From positions 1 through 38,210 of IMG/VR virus record IMGVR_UViG_3300044911_003754: DNA of 38,210 nucleotides; one strand, written 5' to 3'. Below the pieces are notes generated by a model. The model did not search any database and was not told where the DNA came from. It saw nothing but the letters and a program-made list of their open reading frames with translations. Each line of letters opens with the position of its first letter. Positions within the stretch are counted from its first letter, which is position 1. Positions 21,669 through 30,059 of this stretch are shown piece after piece. The translations under genes were made by a program, and so were the position numbers. The stretch comes from a virus.

Positions 21669-23378
21669 TCAAACCACCGCCGGCCCGCGGCGCTCGTCCG
21701 CCTTGCACTCCACCGACAGGTCGTTGACCACCGTGCGCCCGCGGCTGCCGGTCACCTCGATCTGCACATAACGCCCGCGCCGGTGAATCTGCCGGGCCTG
21801 CTCCAGCTCCTGGTGCAGGTCGCCGGTCAGGCCGTTGGCCACCAGCTCCAGCCCGTTGGCGCCTACGTTCAGCGCGTAGTCCTGCCGGTAGGGCGTGTGG
21901 AAATCGTCGCCCTCATTCGTCGGGTCCCAGGCCGTGGCGTCGTGCGGCCGGTCGTAGGCCGTGGCGCTGCGCGTCTGGCTCGTCACCAGCGCCCGATCTT
22001 CGGCGACGCCCTCGACCACGGCGGCCAGGGAATGCTGCGGCCACCACGTCGATAGCCGGAAGCGGGCTTCGCCGAACCGTTTCCGCCCCGGAATGCCGGC
22101 GCCGTAACCGCGGCTGCGGAAGGTCGTGGCCACGCTGGCGCTGCTCCAGGCACCGAGACTGCCGGGAATCTGGTCGAGGTAACCGTCCTCATACAGGCAC
22201 ACGTAACCGTCGTCGGAAATGTAAATCAGCCGAATCTCGCCGCCGTAGGGAATCTTCAGCCAGTCAAACACCTTCACCACCGCCGCCGTGTCGTGCCCGC
22301 ACCACCGCTGCGTGAGCGTGTCATAGACCAGCACGGCGTTGTTGTAGGTCGCCTCGTCGAGCGGCACGGCCACGTAAACCTTGTTGTCCCAGAAGGCCAT
22401 CGTGGCATTGCCCGAAGCCTGCCAGTTGATGCGCTGGATCAGCGGGTCGATGTCGCGGCTCACCGGCACGTCCACGCCCTGCAACTTGTTCTGCTCCGTC
22501 TGCCGGATCGAGCACACCCCGCGCCGATGCGCGAGGAACCACACGTCGTTGCCCACCTGCACCACGGCCTTGGGCGAGCGGATGCCGTATTCGGTCGAGA
22601 TGCTGTCGAGCCGGGCGTTGGCGCTGATGTCCGCGTTGGTGCCGTAGATGTTCGACACCGCGTAAACCGAGTCCTCCTTGAACGCCAGCAGCGTGGTCTC
22701 GTTGAACTTGTAGAGCGCCACCAGCGAATCGCGGCTGCCCTGGTTGATGCGGAAGGCGTTGTAAATCGCGTCGCCCTTCAGCGTGTCGAGCGTCGAGCCG
22801 AAGTCCGACACAAACACCAGGTCACGGTAACTGGCCGACACGCCGCTGCGGTCGATCACGAACAGGCGGTTGGCAAAGTAGATGCCGTTGTCCGACGCCG
22901 GCAGGGCCCGCGTGCCGCCCGTGGGCACCGGCAACGTCTTCCACCCCTCGTCCAGGTCGTCGCAGTAAATTGGGTCGTAATCCTCGCCCCGCAGCATCAC
23001 CAGCCCGCTGAAGGTCTGGAGGATCTGCACCCGCTCGGGAATCACCGTGCCGGCGGGCAGGGGCATCTGCGATCCCGTGGTGCCCGGCCGCGTCTTGTAA
23101 ACGCCGCTGGTCGTGGCGATGATCAGCCACACCCCGCCGCCGATGGGGTCGTTGAACACGCCGGCCCCGGCGACGTTGCCGTAGGGCAGGATGTCGCCCG
23201 GCCCGTAGCCGGCCTCGCTGCGGGCGCCCCACGACAGCAGGCGCACGCCCTTGCGCGGCGCGGCCCGGCCATCACGGAACCGCAGGTTGATGCCGAGCGC
23301 GGCCAGCCCCGGCTCCAGTTGTCCCGGGTCCCGGCGCATGTCCACGCCCACCCAGCCGCGATCTCCTTCGAGCGTCAT
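21669..23378 (-). CDS. Propeller-like tail (nozzle/tubular B-type) virion protein
   Basis: The 569-aa product begins MTLEGDRGWVGVDMRRDPGQ. It has repeating beta blocks (GGVWLIIATTSGVYKTRPGT; LLAFKEDSVYAVSNIYGT; DDGYVCLYEDGYLDQIPGSL) resembling the propeller of tail tubular protein B or DNA-stabilisation proteins of short-tailed phages. The N-terminal PGLAALGINLRFRDGRAAPR is the usual start of such proteins, where NLR-containing segments lead into the propeller. The start at 23378 is preceded by a family-B repeat. Call from pattern, not from a search. Confidence 0.6.
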   Translation of the reverse strand: MTLEGDRGWVGVDMRRDPGQLEPGLAALGINLRFRDGRAAPRKGVRLLSWGARSEAGYGPGDILPYGNVAGAGVFNDPIGGGVWLIIATTSGVYKTRPGTTGSQMPLPAGTVIPERVQILQTFSGLVMLRGEDYDPIYCDDLDEGWKTLPVPTGGTRALPASDNGIYFANRLFVIDRSGVSASYRDLVFVSDFGSTLDTLKGDAIYNAFRINQGSRDSLVALYKFNETTLLAFKEDSVYAVSNIYGTNADISANARLDSISTEYGIRSPKAVVQVGNDVWFLAHRRGVCSIRQTEQNKLQGVDVPVSRDIDPLIQRINWQASGNATMAFWDNKVYVAVPLDEATYNNAVLVYDTLTQRWCGHDTAAVVKVFDWLKIPYGGEIRLIYISDDGYVCLYEDGYLDQIPGSLGAWSSASVATTFRSRGYGAGIPGRKRFGEARFRLSTWWPQHSLAAVVEGVAEDRALVTSQTRSATAYDRPHDATAWDPTNEGDDFHTPYRQDYALNVGANGLELVANGLTGDLHQELEQARQIHRRGRYVQIEVTGSRGRTVVNDLSVECKADERRGPAVV

Positions 23379-23387
23379 ATCAGGTTC

Positions 23388-23460
23388 AATTTGGAAAGCA
23401 GGAAGGCAGGAAGGGAACCGGGCCGGTCTGCTCGGTTCCTGCTTTCCTGCCTTCCAGATT
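23388..23460. repeat. Inverted pair of family-B repeats
   Basis: A reverse copy (TTTGGAAAGCAGGAAGGCAG, 23388-23415) and a forward copy (TTCCTGCTTTCCTGCC with TTCCAGATT, 23436-23460) face each other. They could fold into a long GGAAC-capped hairpin between the 60-aa gene and the propeller-like gene. Confidence 0.85.
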
Positions 23461-23642
23461 CATTCCCTTCCGCCGGCTGCCTTCACGTAGTCGGCTTCGG
23501 TCTTGGCGTTGAGGGCTTGCAGTTCGGCGATCTGCTCGGGCGTCAGTTCGCCGCGTTGCTTCAGCAGCCGGAGCACGTCGAGCGCAAACGGCGCAAGAGC
23601 CTTGGCGGCTTCGATGGCAAGCGGGATGGCGATGGCAGTCAT
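23460..23642 (-). CDS. Hypothetical 60-aa helical protein
   Basis: The product begins MTAIAIPLAIEAAKALAPFA and continues LDVLRLLKQRGELTPEQIAE. The first 25 residues are a moderately hydrophobic helix, which could be membrane-active; the remainder is charged helix. It is coupled by ATGA to the lipoprotein gene upstream, at the end of the lysis/envelope cluster. Function unknown; a small lysis-linked or ejection protein is possible. Confidence 0.55.
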   Translation of the reverse strand: MTAIAIPLAIEAAKALAPFALDVLRLLKQRGELTPEQIAELQALNAKTEADYVKAAGGRE

Positions 23643-24091
23643 TTGGCGAAGGCGTTGACGGTGGTTTCGAGGTTGGTGAGCAGGCTCAGCACCTGGCCGG
23701 CGGCCGGTTGCTGCGTGTCGTAGCGGGCGGCAGCGAAGGCGGTGGCCCAGGCGGCGGAGAACTTGCGGCGCGCATCGTCCACTTGCAGCCGGCGTTCGAG
23801 GAGCTTCGCGTGGGCGGCCTCCCGCTGGCCATCGGGCAGGGCATCGGCTCGCTTCTGCTCCTTGGCCACGTAGCTGCCCCACAGCTTCATGGCGGCGTCA
23901 GCACCGTATTGGATGCCGGCGAGGGTCTTTTGGCTGTTGGCTTTGGTGGAAGCGCATCCGGCAAAGAAACAGCCTATGCCAAGCAGCATGAGGCAAAGGA
24001 GTATCTTGCCCAGATGGTCCTCAATCCACCATTCCACTTTGTCGTGCCACGGAATCGGGCGGCCGTAGATGTCGGTTTTTGGGGTCTTCAT
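23639..24091 (-). CDS. Membrane-anchored lipoprotein-like protein
   Basis: This 150-aa product has an unusually long charged N-terminus (MKTPKTDIYGRPIPWHDKVE), then a hydrophobic segment at 30-45 ending in FFAGC, a lipobox-like site with C46. The rest (KRADALPDGQREAAHAKLLE and similar) is a helical, probably periplasmic domain. It resembles a spanin component in layout: anchor plus coiled domain. The long n-region is atypical for a lipoprotein; it could instead be a type II membrane protein. ATGA couples it to both neighbours. Confidence 0.6.
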   Translation of the reverse strand: MKTPKTDIYGRPIPWHDKVEWWIEDHLGKILLCLMLLGIGCFFAGCASTKANSQKTLAGIQYGADAAMKLWGSYVAKEQKRADALPDGQREAAHAKLLERRLQVDDARRKFSAAWATAFAAARYDTQQPAAGQVLSLLTNLETTVNAFAK

Positions 24092-24402
24092 GGTTTTGGA
24101 ATGTTCACCGTTTGGCCGGTCCGGGCTTGGAGCGGGAGTTTCACGCTGGCGATGTAGTCGGCGAGGAAAGCAAGCAGGCGATAGGTGCGGCTGGCGAACA
24201 GGGCGTTAATGCGGTCCACGGCATCGGCGTCCTTGGTCGAGACGCTGAATTCCACGAAGGCCGCGATGGCTTCCTCCAGCTTGCCGGACACCAGCTTGAA
24301 ACCGACGCGGGCGGTGCCGATCCACGTCAGCGCGGCGGCGAGCCAGCCGTGTTTGGCGGAGTAGGTATTGAGCAGGCCGGCAATGAGCGTTTCTTCGTTC
24401 AT
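24088..24402 (-). CDS. Hypothetical 104-aa lysis-cluster protein
   Basis: MNEETLIAGLLNTYSAKHGW is followed by the hydrophobic AALTWIGTARVGFKLVSGKL and a basic C-terminal part. This resembles small holin-like or holin-associated proteins, but there is no clean transmembrane segment. It is coupled by ATGA on both sides within the lysis cluster. Name withheld; assignment by context only. Confidence 0.5.
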   Translation of the reverse strand: MNEETLIAGLLNTYSAKHGWLAAALTWIGTARVGFKLVSGKLEEAIAAFVEFSVSTKDADAVDRINALFASRTYRLLAFLADYIASVKLPLQARTGQTVNIPKP

Positions 24403-24758
24403 CGTTGTTGGGTGTTGATGCTAGCACGAACGGAATCGAGGGAGGATTTGATGACCCAGCCGCCGATGGTGATGCCGAGGAAACTGAGAATGCCGATGAC
24501 CAATCCCACGACCGCGACGTGGACGCGTTGCTCGGTCTTGAGGTTGTGCAGTTCGGCGGTGATGTCGGTCTTCAGAGTGTGCATTTGGTTGTTGTGTGCC
24601 TCCCAGCGGCCCCGGGCTTCCTTCTCAAAATCATCCAAGCGCGCCTCGGTGCGGTTGGCTTGCTCCCGCAGCGCGTCCACTACCGGCTCCAGATGGGTGA
24701 GTCGGTCTGCCATTGCGTTCAGGCGTTTCCATACGTCGGCCTGGCTGAGGGGTGCCAT
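24399..24758 (-). CDS. Coiled-coil protein with a C-terminal membrane segment
   Basis: The 119-aa product begins with a long charged coiled coil (RLTHLEPVVDALREQANRTE; ARLDDFEKEARGRWEAHNNQ) and ends with VAVVGLVIGILSFLGITIGG as a transmembrane helix. The topology would suit a holin-like or spanin-like lysis protein, or a tail-anchored membrane protein. It is coupled by ATGA to the 104-aa gene. The class is common in phage lysis modules. Confidence 0.55.
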   Translation of the reverse strand: MAPLSQADVWKRLNAMADRLTHLEPVVDALREQANRTEARLDDFEKEARGRWEAHNNQMHTLKTDITAELHNLKTEQRVHVAVVGLVIGILSFLGITIGGWVIKSSLDSVRASINTQQR

Positions 24759-24759
24759 T

Positions 24760-25140
24760 TCATGGTTGTGTAAACATTGGCGGCGAGTAAGGCGCGAGGC
24801 TGTGGGTGGCGAGGAACTCGAAGGGCGCGGCGCCGTTGGTCAGGTCGTAGTCAAACACGCGAGTGACGCCTGCGAACGGCGGCGTGTTCGTCAGCGCGTC
24901 GAGCTTGGCGCGATTGGTCGCGGAGAACGGAGCCGCACACCAGAAGTGCGTCACGTTGGTCGCGGGTGGCGTCATCAACGCGGCGGTGAACGTGAACTCA
25001 CCGCCAACCGGATCGAACTCTGCCTTGGCCACCGCGTTGGCCGCGTCGCGGAGTGCGGCGGGAACGATGACCACGGTGCTGGTCTGGGCCAGCAGCGCGA
25101 GCGGGAGTATTGCGAGCAGGATGGCAAGGATGATTCTCAT
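24760..25140 (-). CDS. Exported 126-aa protein
   Basis: The product starts with a clear Sec signal peptide (MRIILAILLAILPLALLAQT). The mature part contains AEFDPVGGEFTFTAALMT, closely similar to a segment of the giant protein (IKFDPVGGQFAFTHGGF). It is the third in a run of four adjacent genes with signal-type N-termini. No known domain. Probably secreted or periplasmic. Confidence 0.6.
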   Translation of the reverse strand: MRIILAILLAILPLALLAQTSTVVIVPAALRDAANAVAKAEFDPVGGEFTFTAALMTPPATNVTHFWCAAPFSATNRAKLDALTNTPPFAGVTRVFDYDLTNGAAPFEFLATHSLAPYSPPMFTQP

Positions 25141-25901
25141 GGCGCAGGGGTCCCATATTTCTCAGGTGACCGTAGGTAAGCCTCCACGTTCTGCCGCTCC
25201 GTCGTGGTCAGTGTTCGGTTGTAGAAGATCAGCTCGGCGGCGTATTGGCTTGAGTAAGCGGTGCCCTGACGGAATAGCCGCGCAAAATCATAGGCTCCAC
25301 CACCTGCTTGCGGGGTGAGCGTGCGCGAAGTTCCATCGGTCCACAGATACGGCGTGCCTGCGTCATCCTGTCCGGTCAGAACGTGCCAGTCTACCGATGG
25401 AATTCCGCTCCAGTAACGCTGCAACGTCCGCGTTCCAAGATACGTTTGACTCGCTGCGCCCCATTCTACCGGGGAGTAGGGAGCCATGGCCGACGAGTTG
25501 TTGTTGCTGAGGAACACTGCGTAGGCGCCGCTGGATGTTCGCTTCTGGACCACAAACACGGTCCAACTTGCGGTTGAGGAAACGGTTGAACTGAGGTCAT
25601 ACCAGTCATTCACCCCGTCGGTCAGCACGGCGCGGTGACCGTTGACCTCGCTGACTTGAATAGTTGCGCGGGATGCAACGGTGCTTTGCGTCGCGGAGAT
25701 CGTCGTTGATCCGTGCGCGGGCCACGTCTCAAAGGTATCGCCGTCACTGCCAGAAATGTCATCGGCAACCAGCCAGATCGTGAGCCCGGAAACGTCGGCC
25801 GGGCTGAATGCCGCCGCGCTCGCCCCGTTCTGCGCGAAGAACAGCGGCGTCGGCGCGTAGCAGCGGAGCGCGAGCAGGAGGGAAAGCAGAACCGTTTTCA
25901 T
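25137..25901 (-). CDS. Secreted LamG-type (concanavalin-like) protein
   Basis: The 254-aa product begins with a signal-like sequence (MKTVLLSLLLALRCYAPTPL) and contains a jelly-roll segment with typical features: LTIWLVADDISG early, ASWTVFVVQKR in the middle, and FARLFRQGTAYSSQYAAELI then FYNRTLTTTERQNVEAYL at the end, as in LamG/Laminin_G_3 proteins. These bind carbohydrates or proteins at the surface. The signal peptide is unusual for a phage late gene and suggests export to the periplasm or outer surface of the host. Confidence 0.75.
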   Translation of the reverse strand: MKTVLLSLLLALRCYAPTPLFFAQNGASAAAFSPADVSGLTIWLVADDISGSDGDTFETWPAHGSTTISATQSTVASRATIQVSEVNGHRAVLTDGVNDWYDLSSTVSSTASWTVFVVQKRTSSGAYAVFLSNNNSSAMAPYSPVEWGAASQTYLGTRTLQRYWSGIPSVDWHVLTGQDDAGTPYLWTDGTSRTLTPQAGGGAYDFARLFRQGTAYSSQYAAELIFYNRTLTTTERQNVEAYLRSPEKYGTPAP

Positions 25902-26008
25902 CGCATGGCGGGTGGGTTATACGTGGGCGGTGTCTTACATCCGCACGCGAGTCCACACAGCAAAACCATCAGCAGGAGTGACCAAGCCCGTCTGGGGTTC
26001 AAACGCAT
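25898..26008 (-). CDS. Small proline-rich lipoprotein, Rz1-like, overlapping the upstream gene
   Basis: The frame from ATG 26008 gives 36 aa: a hydrophobic segment (RRAWSLLLMVLLCGLACGC) followed by KTPPTYNPPAMR. An in-frame ATG at 26020 adds four residues. A lipobox-like site and a short Pro-rich mature part are the signs of an outer-membrane spanin subunit. It starts inside the preceding cysteine-peptidase-like gene (overlap 25935-26008) and ends in ATGA with the LamG gene. Short and inferred, but the coupling and the pattern are good. Confidence 0.55.
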   Translation of the reverse strand: MRLNPRRAWSLLLMVLLCGLACGCKTPPTYNPPAMR

Positions 26009-26333
26009 AGAGTATTTCATCGGAGCACAGGCAGAGGTTGAGAACATGCGCGGAGCGATCCTGCAAACAGGAGGCTTCGCCGAAAGTGTGGCCGGCATCA
26101 CGCAAGCCAGCTTTGACCAATGCAAGGTCCGCTTCGTGCGCGGCCCAGCGGGCAAACTGCTCGCAGTCGAATGTTTCCGGGATAAACTCCAGTTTCTTGC
26201 CAGCGAGATAGCTCCCGAACTCAACAAGCCATTCCCGCGACGGCGCGGCATATGCCGAATCCATGAGCACGATGTCGCGCACGCCAATGGCGCGCAGCTT
26301 CGTATAGATCAGTTCGATGGAAACAGCTTTCAT
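25935..26333 (-). CDS. Papain/transglutaminase-like cysteine hydrolase, candidate lysis enzyme
   Basis: The 132-aa product begins MKAVSIELIYTKLRAIGVRD. FDCEQFARWAAHEADLAL (C57), SAHVLNLCL (H96) and LYAFEPQTG (E112) form the Cys-His-acid arrangement and surrounding patterns of transglutaminase-like and NlpC-like hydrolases. It lies between the tailspike and a spanin-like cluster, where an endolysin would be expected. Peptidoglycan as the substrate is inferred; there is no signal peptide, so it would need a holin. The ATG at 26333 is 4 nt from the preceding stop. Confidence 0.6.
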   Translation of the reverse strand: MKAVSIELIYTKLRAIGVRDIVLMDSAYAAPSREWLVEFGSYLAGKKLEFIPETFDCEQFARWAAHEADLALVKAGLRDAGHTFGEASCLQDRSAHVLNLCLCSDEILYAFEPQTGLVTPADGFAVWTRVRM

Positions 26334-26334
26334 C

Positions 26335-29148
26335 TCAGTAGGCTCCCAGGTTGACCGACACGCGGTTGGTTCCACCGACCGACACCACGCTCCACGCGAG
26401 TTCCGCCCAGCCGTTCGTGGCGCCGGTAATCGTGAGTGTGGTTGAGCCCGTCGCCGTCGCGGCGGAGCTGCCCGCGGCGCGGCCGGGTGAACTGACGAGC
26501 ACGGTGACGTTGGTGGTCGCGGGAATCAGATGCACCGCGCCGCTGTCATTGTCCGTCAATCCCGACCAGAGCAATTGGAAGTTGTTCGTGACCGTCAACA
26601 GGCTGCGTTGCATCGGCCCTTTGCCCGCTGTGATCGTGACGTTTGTGGTTGAATAGGTGAGCGTCTCGGTCGTGGGCTTGAGCGCGACCTGGACGCCTTC
26701 AACGGCTAACTGACCAGCACTCAACCGCGCCAGCGTCGTGTCGGAGGCGTTTCCAAGTTCAATGTTGGCCGCGAGTTGCAAGTCGCCGTCGCGCTGGACC
26801 GTGACTTTCGTGGTCCGACTTTGAACGGTCGTGCCACTGCTGCCTGCGTCGGGAGTTTGGAAGATGATGTCGCCGCCCGTGGTGCTGTTGCCGGTGCCAG
26901 CCGCCGCTTGCAAAACAAGGTTGGTGCCAGGCGAGTTGCTGCCGCTGCTCGCGTCCTCCGGCCGGATTACGAGCTGGCGCGGTGAGGCGCCGCCGCTGCC
27001 GGCGCCGCCGAGGTAGCTGGTTTCCGTCGCGGTGCCGCCGATCAGCGCCATGCCTACGCCGGCCGTTTCGTTCCACAGATTCCAAGCGGCGGTGCCGACT
27101 CCGAGGCCGAGTGATTGCGTGATGCCAGAAGTGCGGTTGGCCTTGAGGATTCGGACGCCGCTCGCGTTTCCGGTGAGCGTGGCGACGTTGCCATCGGTCG
27201 CTTGGCCGATGGCCAGCGAGCCGCCGTAGATGTTGGTCCCACTGCCCTGTCCGGCGACAGGCACGTAGTTGGCCGATGTGCCGGTGGCGCCCCATTCCCA
27301 CGGCGTGGTGGCGAGCACCGAGTTGCCGCTGAAGACGTTTGCCACCGAGTTGTCGCCGACGCTGAAGCCGTAGTCGTTGGAACTGTCGATTTCGTTGCCG
27401 GTGAAACTGTTGTATGAGGCGCCGTTGGTCAGCACCACGGCGCGCACGGTGTTTGTGCCGTAGAACCCGGACTCGATGACGTAGTTGCCGACGAAGGTGT
27501 TCTCGTCGGCGCCGTCGAGGAACCAACCGCCCTCGTAATTCTGGTCGCTACGGTTCCCAACGAACGTGTTGCGAATGGTTCCGCTGGCAGACCCGGTGCC
27601 GGGTCCGCTGGGCGAGTAGAGTGCCCACGAATATGCCGGACCGTCCGTGTAGGTGATTGTCCCACTGCCCGCCGTCGTGAGCGTCTGCGCCGTGCCGGCC
27701 TCCGCATTGTCAAGCGTGGTGGCGACCGAGAAGGTGGTGGAGCTGAGCCGAATGACGTAGTAAGGCCGCGTGCTCACCAACGGGCTCGGGAGTGAGCCGG
27801 TCGCGTAGGTCCAGAGCAGTGCGCCCGTGTAGAGATTGTGCGTTGCGCTCGCCGTCAGGATGTTGCCCGAAACGGACGAGATCGTGCCTTGCAGCCCATT
27901 GGTCGCGTTGCCGCTGTGGTTGCCGACAAAGGTGTTCTTCCACGTCGAAATGACCTTCCACGACGGTCCGAAACTCGCGTAGGTCATGTTGTGCGAGAAG
28001 TCGGAGTCGGCAATGTCGTCCAAGAGGATTCCGCGGCCGGATTGGATGATGTTGTTGCGGAACAGCAGGCCGTTGATGTCCCTGAACCATGCCGACGGAC
28101 CTTTCGCGGAACCGAGATAACAGTTGTCGATGGAGATGTTCCACATGTGGCGCGCCTCGATCAGCGGCCGGAATGTGTTGGTCTGGTTGCTCTCGTTGCC
28201 CTGAACGATCAGGTTTTGCAGGCCGGAGTTGAGGAATCGTTTCTCGGCCGGCGTGGTGCCGTCCCACATGGAAATGTTTTCCTGCCGGACATAGCCGCCG
28301 GTCGAATCGAACCGGATGGCCGTGATGTCCGCCCCGTTTTCCAACGCGACGCCGCCGGAGTAGCCGCCCTTGTAGAGGGTGGCATTGGTCACGATGGTGG
28401 CGGCTTCCGTGTAGGTGCTAGGGCGCGCAGCGATAAGTTTGGTGTTACGCTTTACGACGAGCGTTTCGCTGATGCGATAGAGTTCCGGGAAGAACACTTC
28501 AGCGCCGTTCAGCGTGCTGGCGTAGTTCACCGCTGCTTGCAGCTTCGGTGAGTTCTCCGCGCCGTAACCGGCCCCGGCGGTCGGCCCCCACCAGCGCACG
28601 TCGAGCAGAGGGCTGTTGACCACGCGCTCGAAACAGAAGGTTGCGCTCAGCGCCGACGGGAACCAAATGCCGTTGTCAAAGGTGATGCCGTTGGTGGTCA
28701 CGATCCTGAAATCGCCGCCCTGCGAACCTAGGACCCGGAACGACGAAAACAGGTCCGAGTTCAGCGGGTTCACGCTGTTGGTCATCGTCGCGATGTCTGG
28801 CACGCTGCGGACGCGGGCGCGGACCGAAGTCGCGGTGAGTCCAACATTCAGGGCCATTCCGTAATCAACTCCAAACACCAGCTCGGGCTCGTCGGCGAGG
28901 TTGTAGTTCAGTCCGCCGCTGAACGTGAGGTTCACGGCGGTGCCGTTGGTCGTGTTCAGCTTGTTGGCCGCACTGTTGGTCGCGATGGCGTCGATGTTGT
29001 AGCCGTTTAGCGTCGCCCCCGTGATGGCGCCGCCCACGTAAAGGTTGGTCAGCACGCGGAAGTTGTTCACCTGCTGCTGCGCGGCGGCGGCAAACCCAAA
29101 CCAAAGCGCCAGGACAATGACCCACAGTGTTCTCATGGAAATGTTCAT
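26335..29148 (-). CDS. Beta-helix tailspike with a signal-like N-terminus
   Basis: This 937-aa protein starts at ATG 29148 (ATGA with the adaptor gene). MRTLWVIVLALWFGFAAAAQ is a Sec-type signal sequence, unusual for a tailspike. The pectate-lyase-like start WWGPTAGAGYGAENSPKLQA is followed by right-handed beta-helix turns between about residues 404 and 608, with repeats of the form NTFVGN, NSFTGN and NVFSGN. The C-terminal third (about 620-937) has fibre-like repeats (LAIGQATDGNVATLTGNA). Such proteins bind and often cut host polysaccharide. No catalytic residues can be assigned by eye. Confidence 0.8.
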   Translation of the reverse strand: MNISMRTLWVIVLALWFGFAAAAQQQVNNFRVLTNLYVGGAITGATLNGYNIDAIATNSAANKLNTTNGTAVNLTFSGGLNYNLADEPELVFGVDYGMALNVGLTATSVRARVRSVPDIATMTNSVNPLNSDLFSSFRVLGSQGGDFRIVTTNGITFDNGIWFPSALSATFCFERVVNSPLLDVRWWGPTAGAGYGAENSPKLQAAVNYASTLNGAEVFFPELYRISETLVVKRNTKLIAARPSTYTEAATIVTNATLYKGGYSGGVALENGADITAIRFDSTGGYVRQENISMWDGTTPAEKRFLNSGLQNLIVQGNESNQTNTFRPLIEARHMWNISIDNCYLGSAKGPSAWFRDINGLLFRNNIIQSGRGILLDDIADSDFSHNMTYASFGPSWKVISTWKNTFVGNHSGNATNGLQGTISSVSGNILTASATHNLYTGALLWTYATGSLPSPLVSTRPYYVIRLSSTTFSVATTLDNAEAGTAQTLTTAGSGTITYTDGPAYSWALYSPSGPGTGSASGTIRNTFVGNRSDQNYEGGWFLDGADENTFVGNYVIESGFYGTNTVRAVVLTNGASYNSFTGNEIDSSNDYGFSVGDNSVANVFSGNSVLATTPWEWGATGTSANYVPVAGQGSGTNIYGGSLAIGQATDGNVATLTGNASGVRILKANRTSGITQSLGLGVGTAAWNLWNETAGVGMALIGGTATETSYLGGAGSGGASPRQLVIRPEDASSGSNSPGTNLVLQAAAGTGNSTTGGDIIFQTPDAGSSGTTVQSRTTKVTVQRDGDLQLAANIELGNASDTTLARLSAGQLAVEGVQVALKPTTETLTYSTTNVTITAGKGPMQRSLLTVTNNFQLLWSGLTDNDSGAVHLIPATTNVTVLVSSPGRAAGSSAATATGSTTLTITGATNGWAELAWSVVSVGGTNRVSVNLGAY

Positions 29149-30059
29149 CCGACCCACCCCGTGTTGCCGGTGCCGGTGGCCTTGACCCACGTTTGGGTGG
29201 CGGTGCTGGATACCTGCTGCACATAGATGCTGCCGGGCACGGCGGTGACCACGCCCTCGGGCGAGCCGGTGCCGGTGTAGATCCGCGGGCCGCTGCTCGC
29301 GGTGCTGCTGCTGGCCGCCTCGTCGTCCACGGCGGTGTAGGTGGCCGTGTTGCTCCACGCCACGCCGTTGAACCGGTGGGGCCGCACCTGGAACTCGATC
29401 CACACGCTGGGCTGCTCGGTGTAAACCTGCACGCCCACCTCGCTCCGGCGCCATGGCACGTGCGGCGCCCCGGCGAAGGCCCGGGGATTCTCGGCGAACA
29501 CGCCCATCACCCGGCCGATGCTGGTGAAGCCGGTCTGGATCGGCGACACGTAGGGATCGAACGCCGCGAGCACGCCCCAGTAACTGGTGCTGCTCGGCAG
29601 GTTGCCCGTGCTGGCCGTGTGGCATTGGTAGAACCGGCCGGTCTCCGGGTAGTAGGCGAGGTCGCCGGCCACGTAGGCCGTGGTGGCGCTGTAATCGGCG
29701 GCGGAATAGGCCCGGGCGCAGGCGGCCCAATAGGCGCTGTTCTCGGTCCACACCCCGCCGCTTTCGGTGGCCGGCTCGTTGCCGGTGGTCGCCCGCAGCG
29801 CCTGGTAGTAGGTCTGCGTGGGCGGGTAGAATACTTCGGCGCCCGCGGCGTAGGCGGTGCCGTCCACGTAATGGTCGCGGAACCAGCGTTGCTCGCACCG
29901 TTGGAAGCCCAGCGCACCCACGCGCCGGGCGATGTTGGCCAGGCCGCGGTTCACGCCGTCGCGGATCAGGGCAAACTCGCTGGCATCGAGGTTGTCGGGG
30001 TCGAGCCCCAGCAGCCGGGCGATGCTGGCCTGCAAATCGGAGTAGGGGGCGGTCCTCAT
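29145..30059 (-). CDS. Head-tail/tail adaptor with carbohydrate-binding-like repeats
   Basis: The 304-aa product begins MRTAPYSDLQASIARLLGLD; its first 60 residues resemble the helical start of head-tail or tail-tubular adaptors. Two tandem modules follow, AYAAGAEVFYPPTQTYYQAL and AYVAGDLAYYPETGRFYQCH with the endings GVW and YWGVL, which resemble CBM5/12-type chitin-binding repeats. The C-terminal part (TGSPEGVVTAVPGSIYVQQV) is a fibre-type end. The protein could both join the tail and contact surface glycan. Assignment is by pattern. Confidence 0.6.
   Translation of the reverse strand: MRTAPYSDLQASIARLLGLDPDNLDASEFALIRDGVNRGLANIARRVGALGFQRCEQRWFRDHYVDGTAYAAGAEVFYPPTQTYYQALRATTGNEPATESGGVWTENSAYWAACARAYSAADYSATTAYVAGDLAYYPETGRFYQCHTASTGNLPSSTSYWGVLAAFDPYVSPIQTGFTSIGRVMGVFAENPRAFAGAPHVPWRRSEVGVQVYTEQPSVWIEFQVRPHRFNGVAWSNTATYTAVDDEAASSSTASSGPRIYTGTGSPEGVVTAVPGSIYVQQVSSTATQTWVKATGTGNTGWVG

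Noticed and set aside
29149-29898. Upstream extension of the tailspike frame
   Set aside because: It overlaps the adaptor gene completely and is low-complexity Arg/His-rich; the ATGA junction at 29145-29148 fixes the start.
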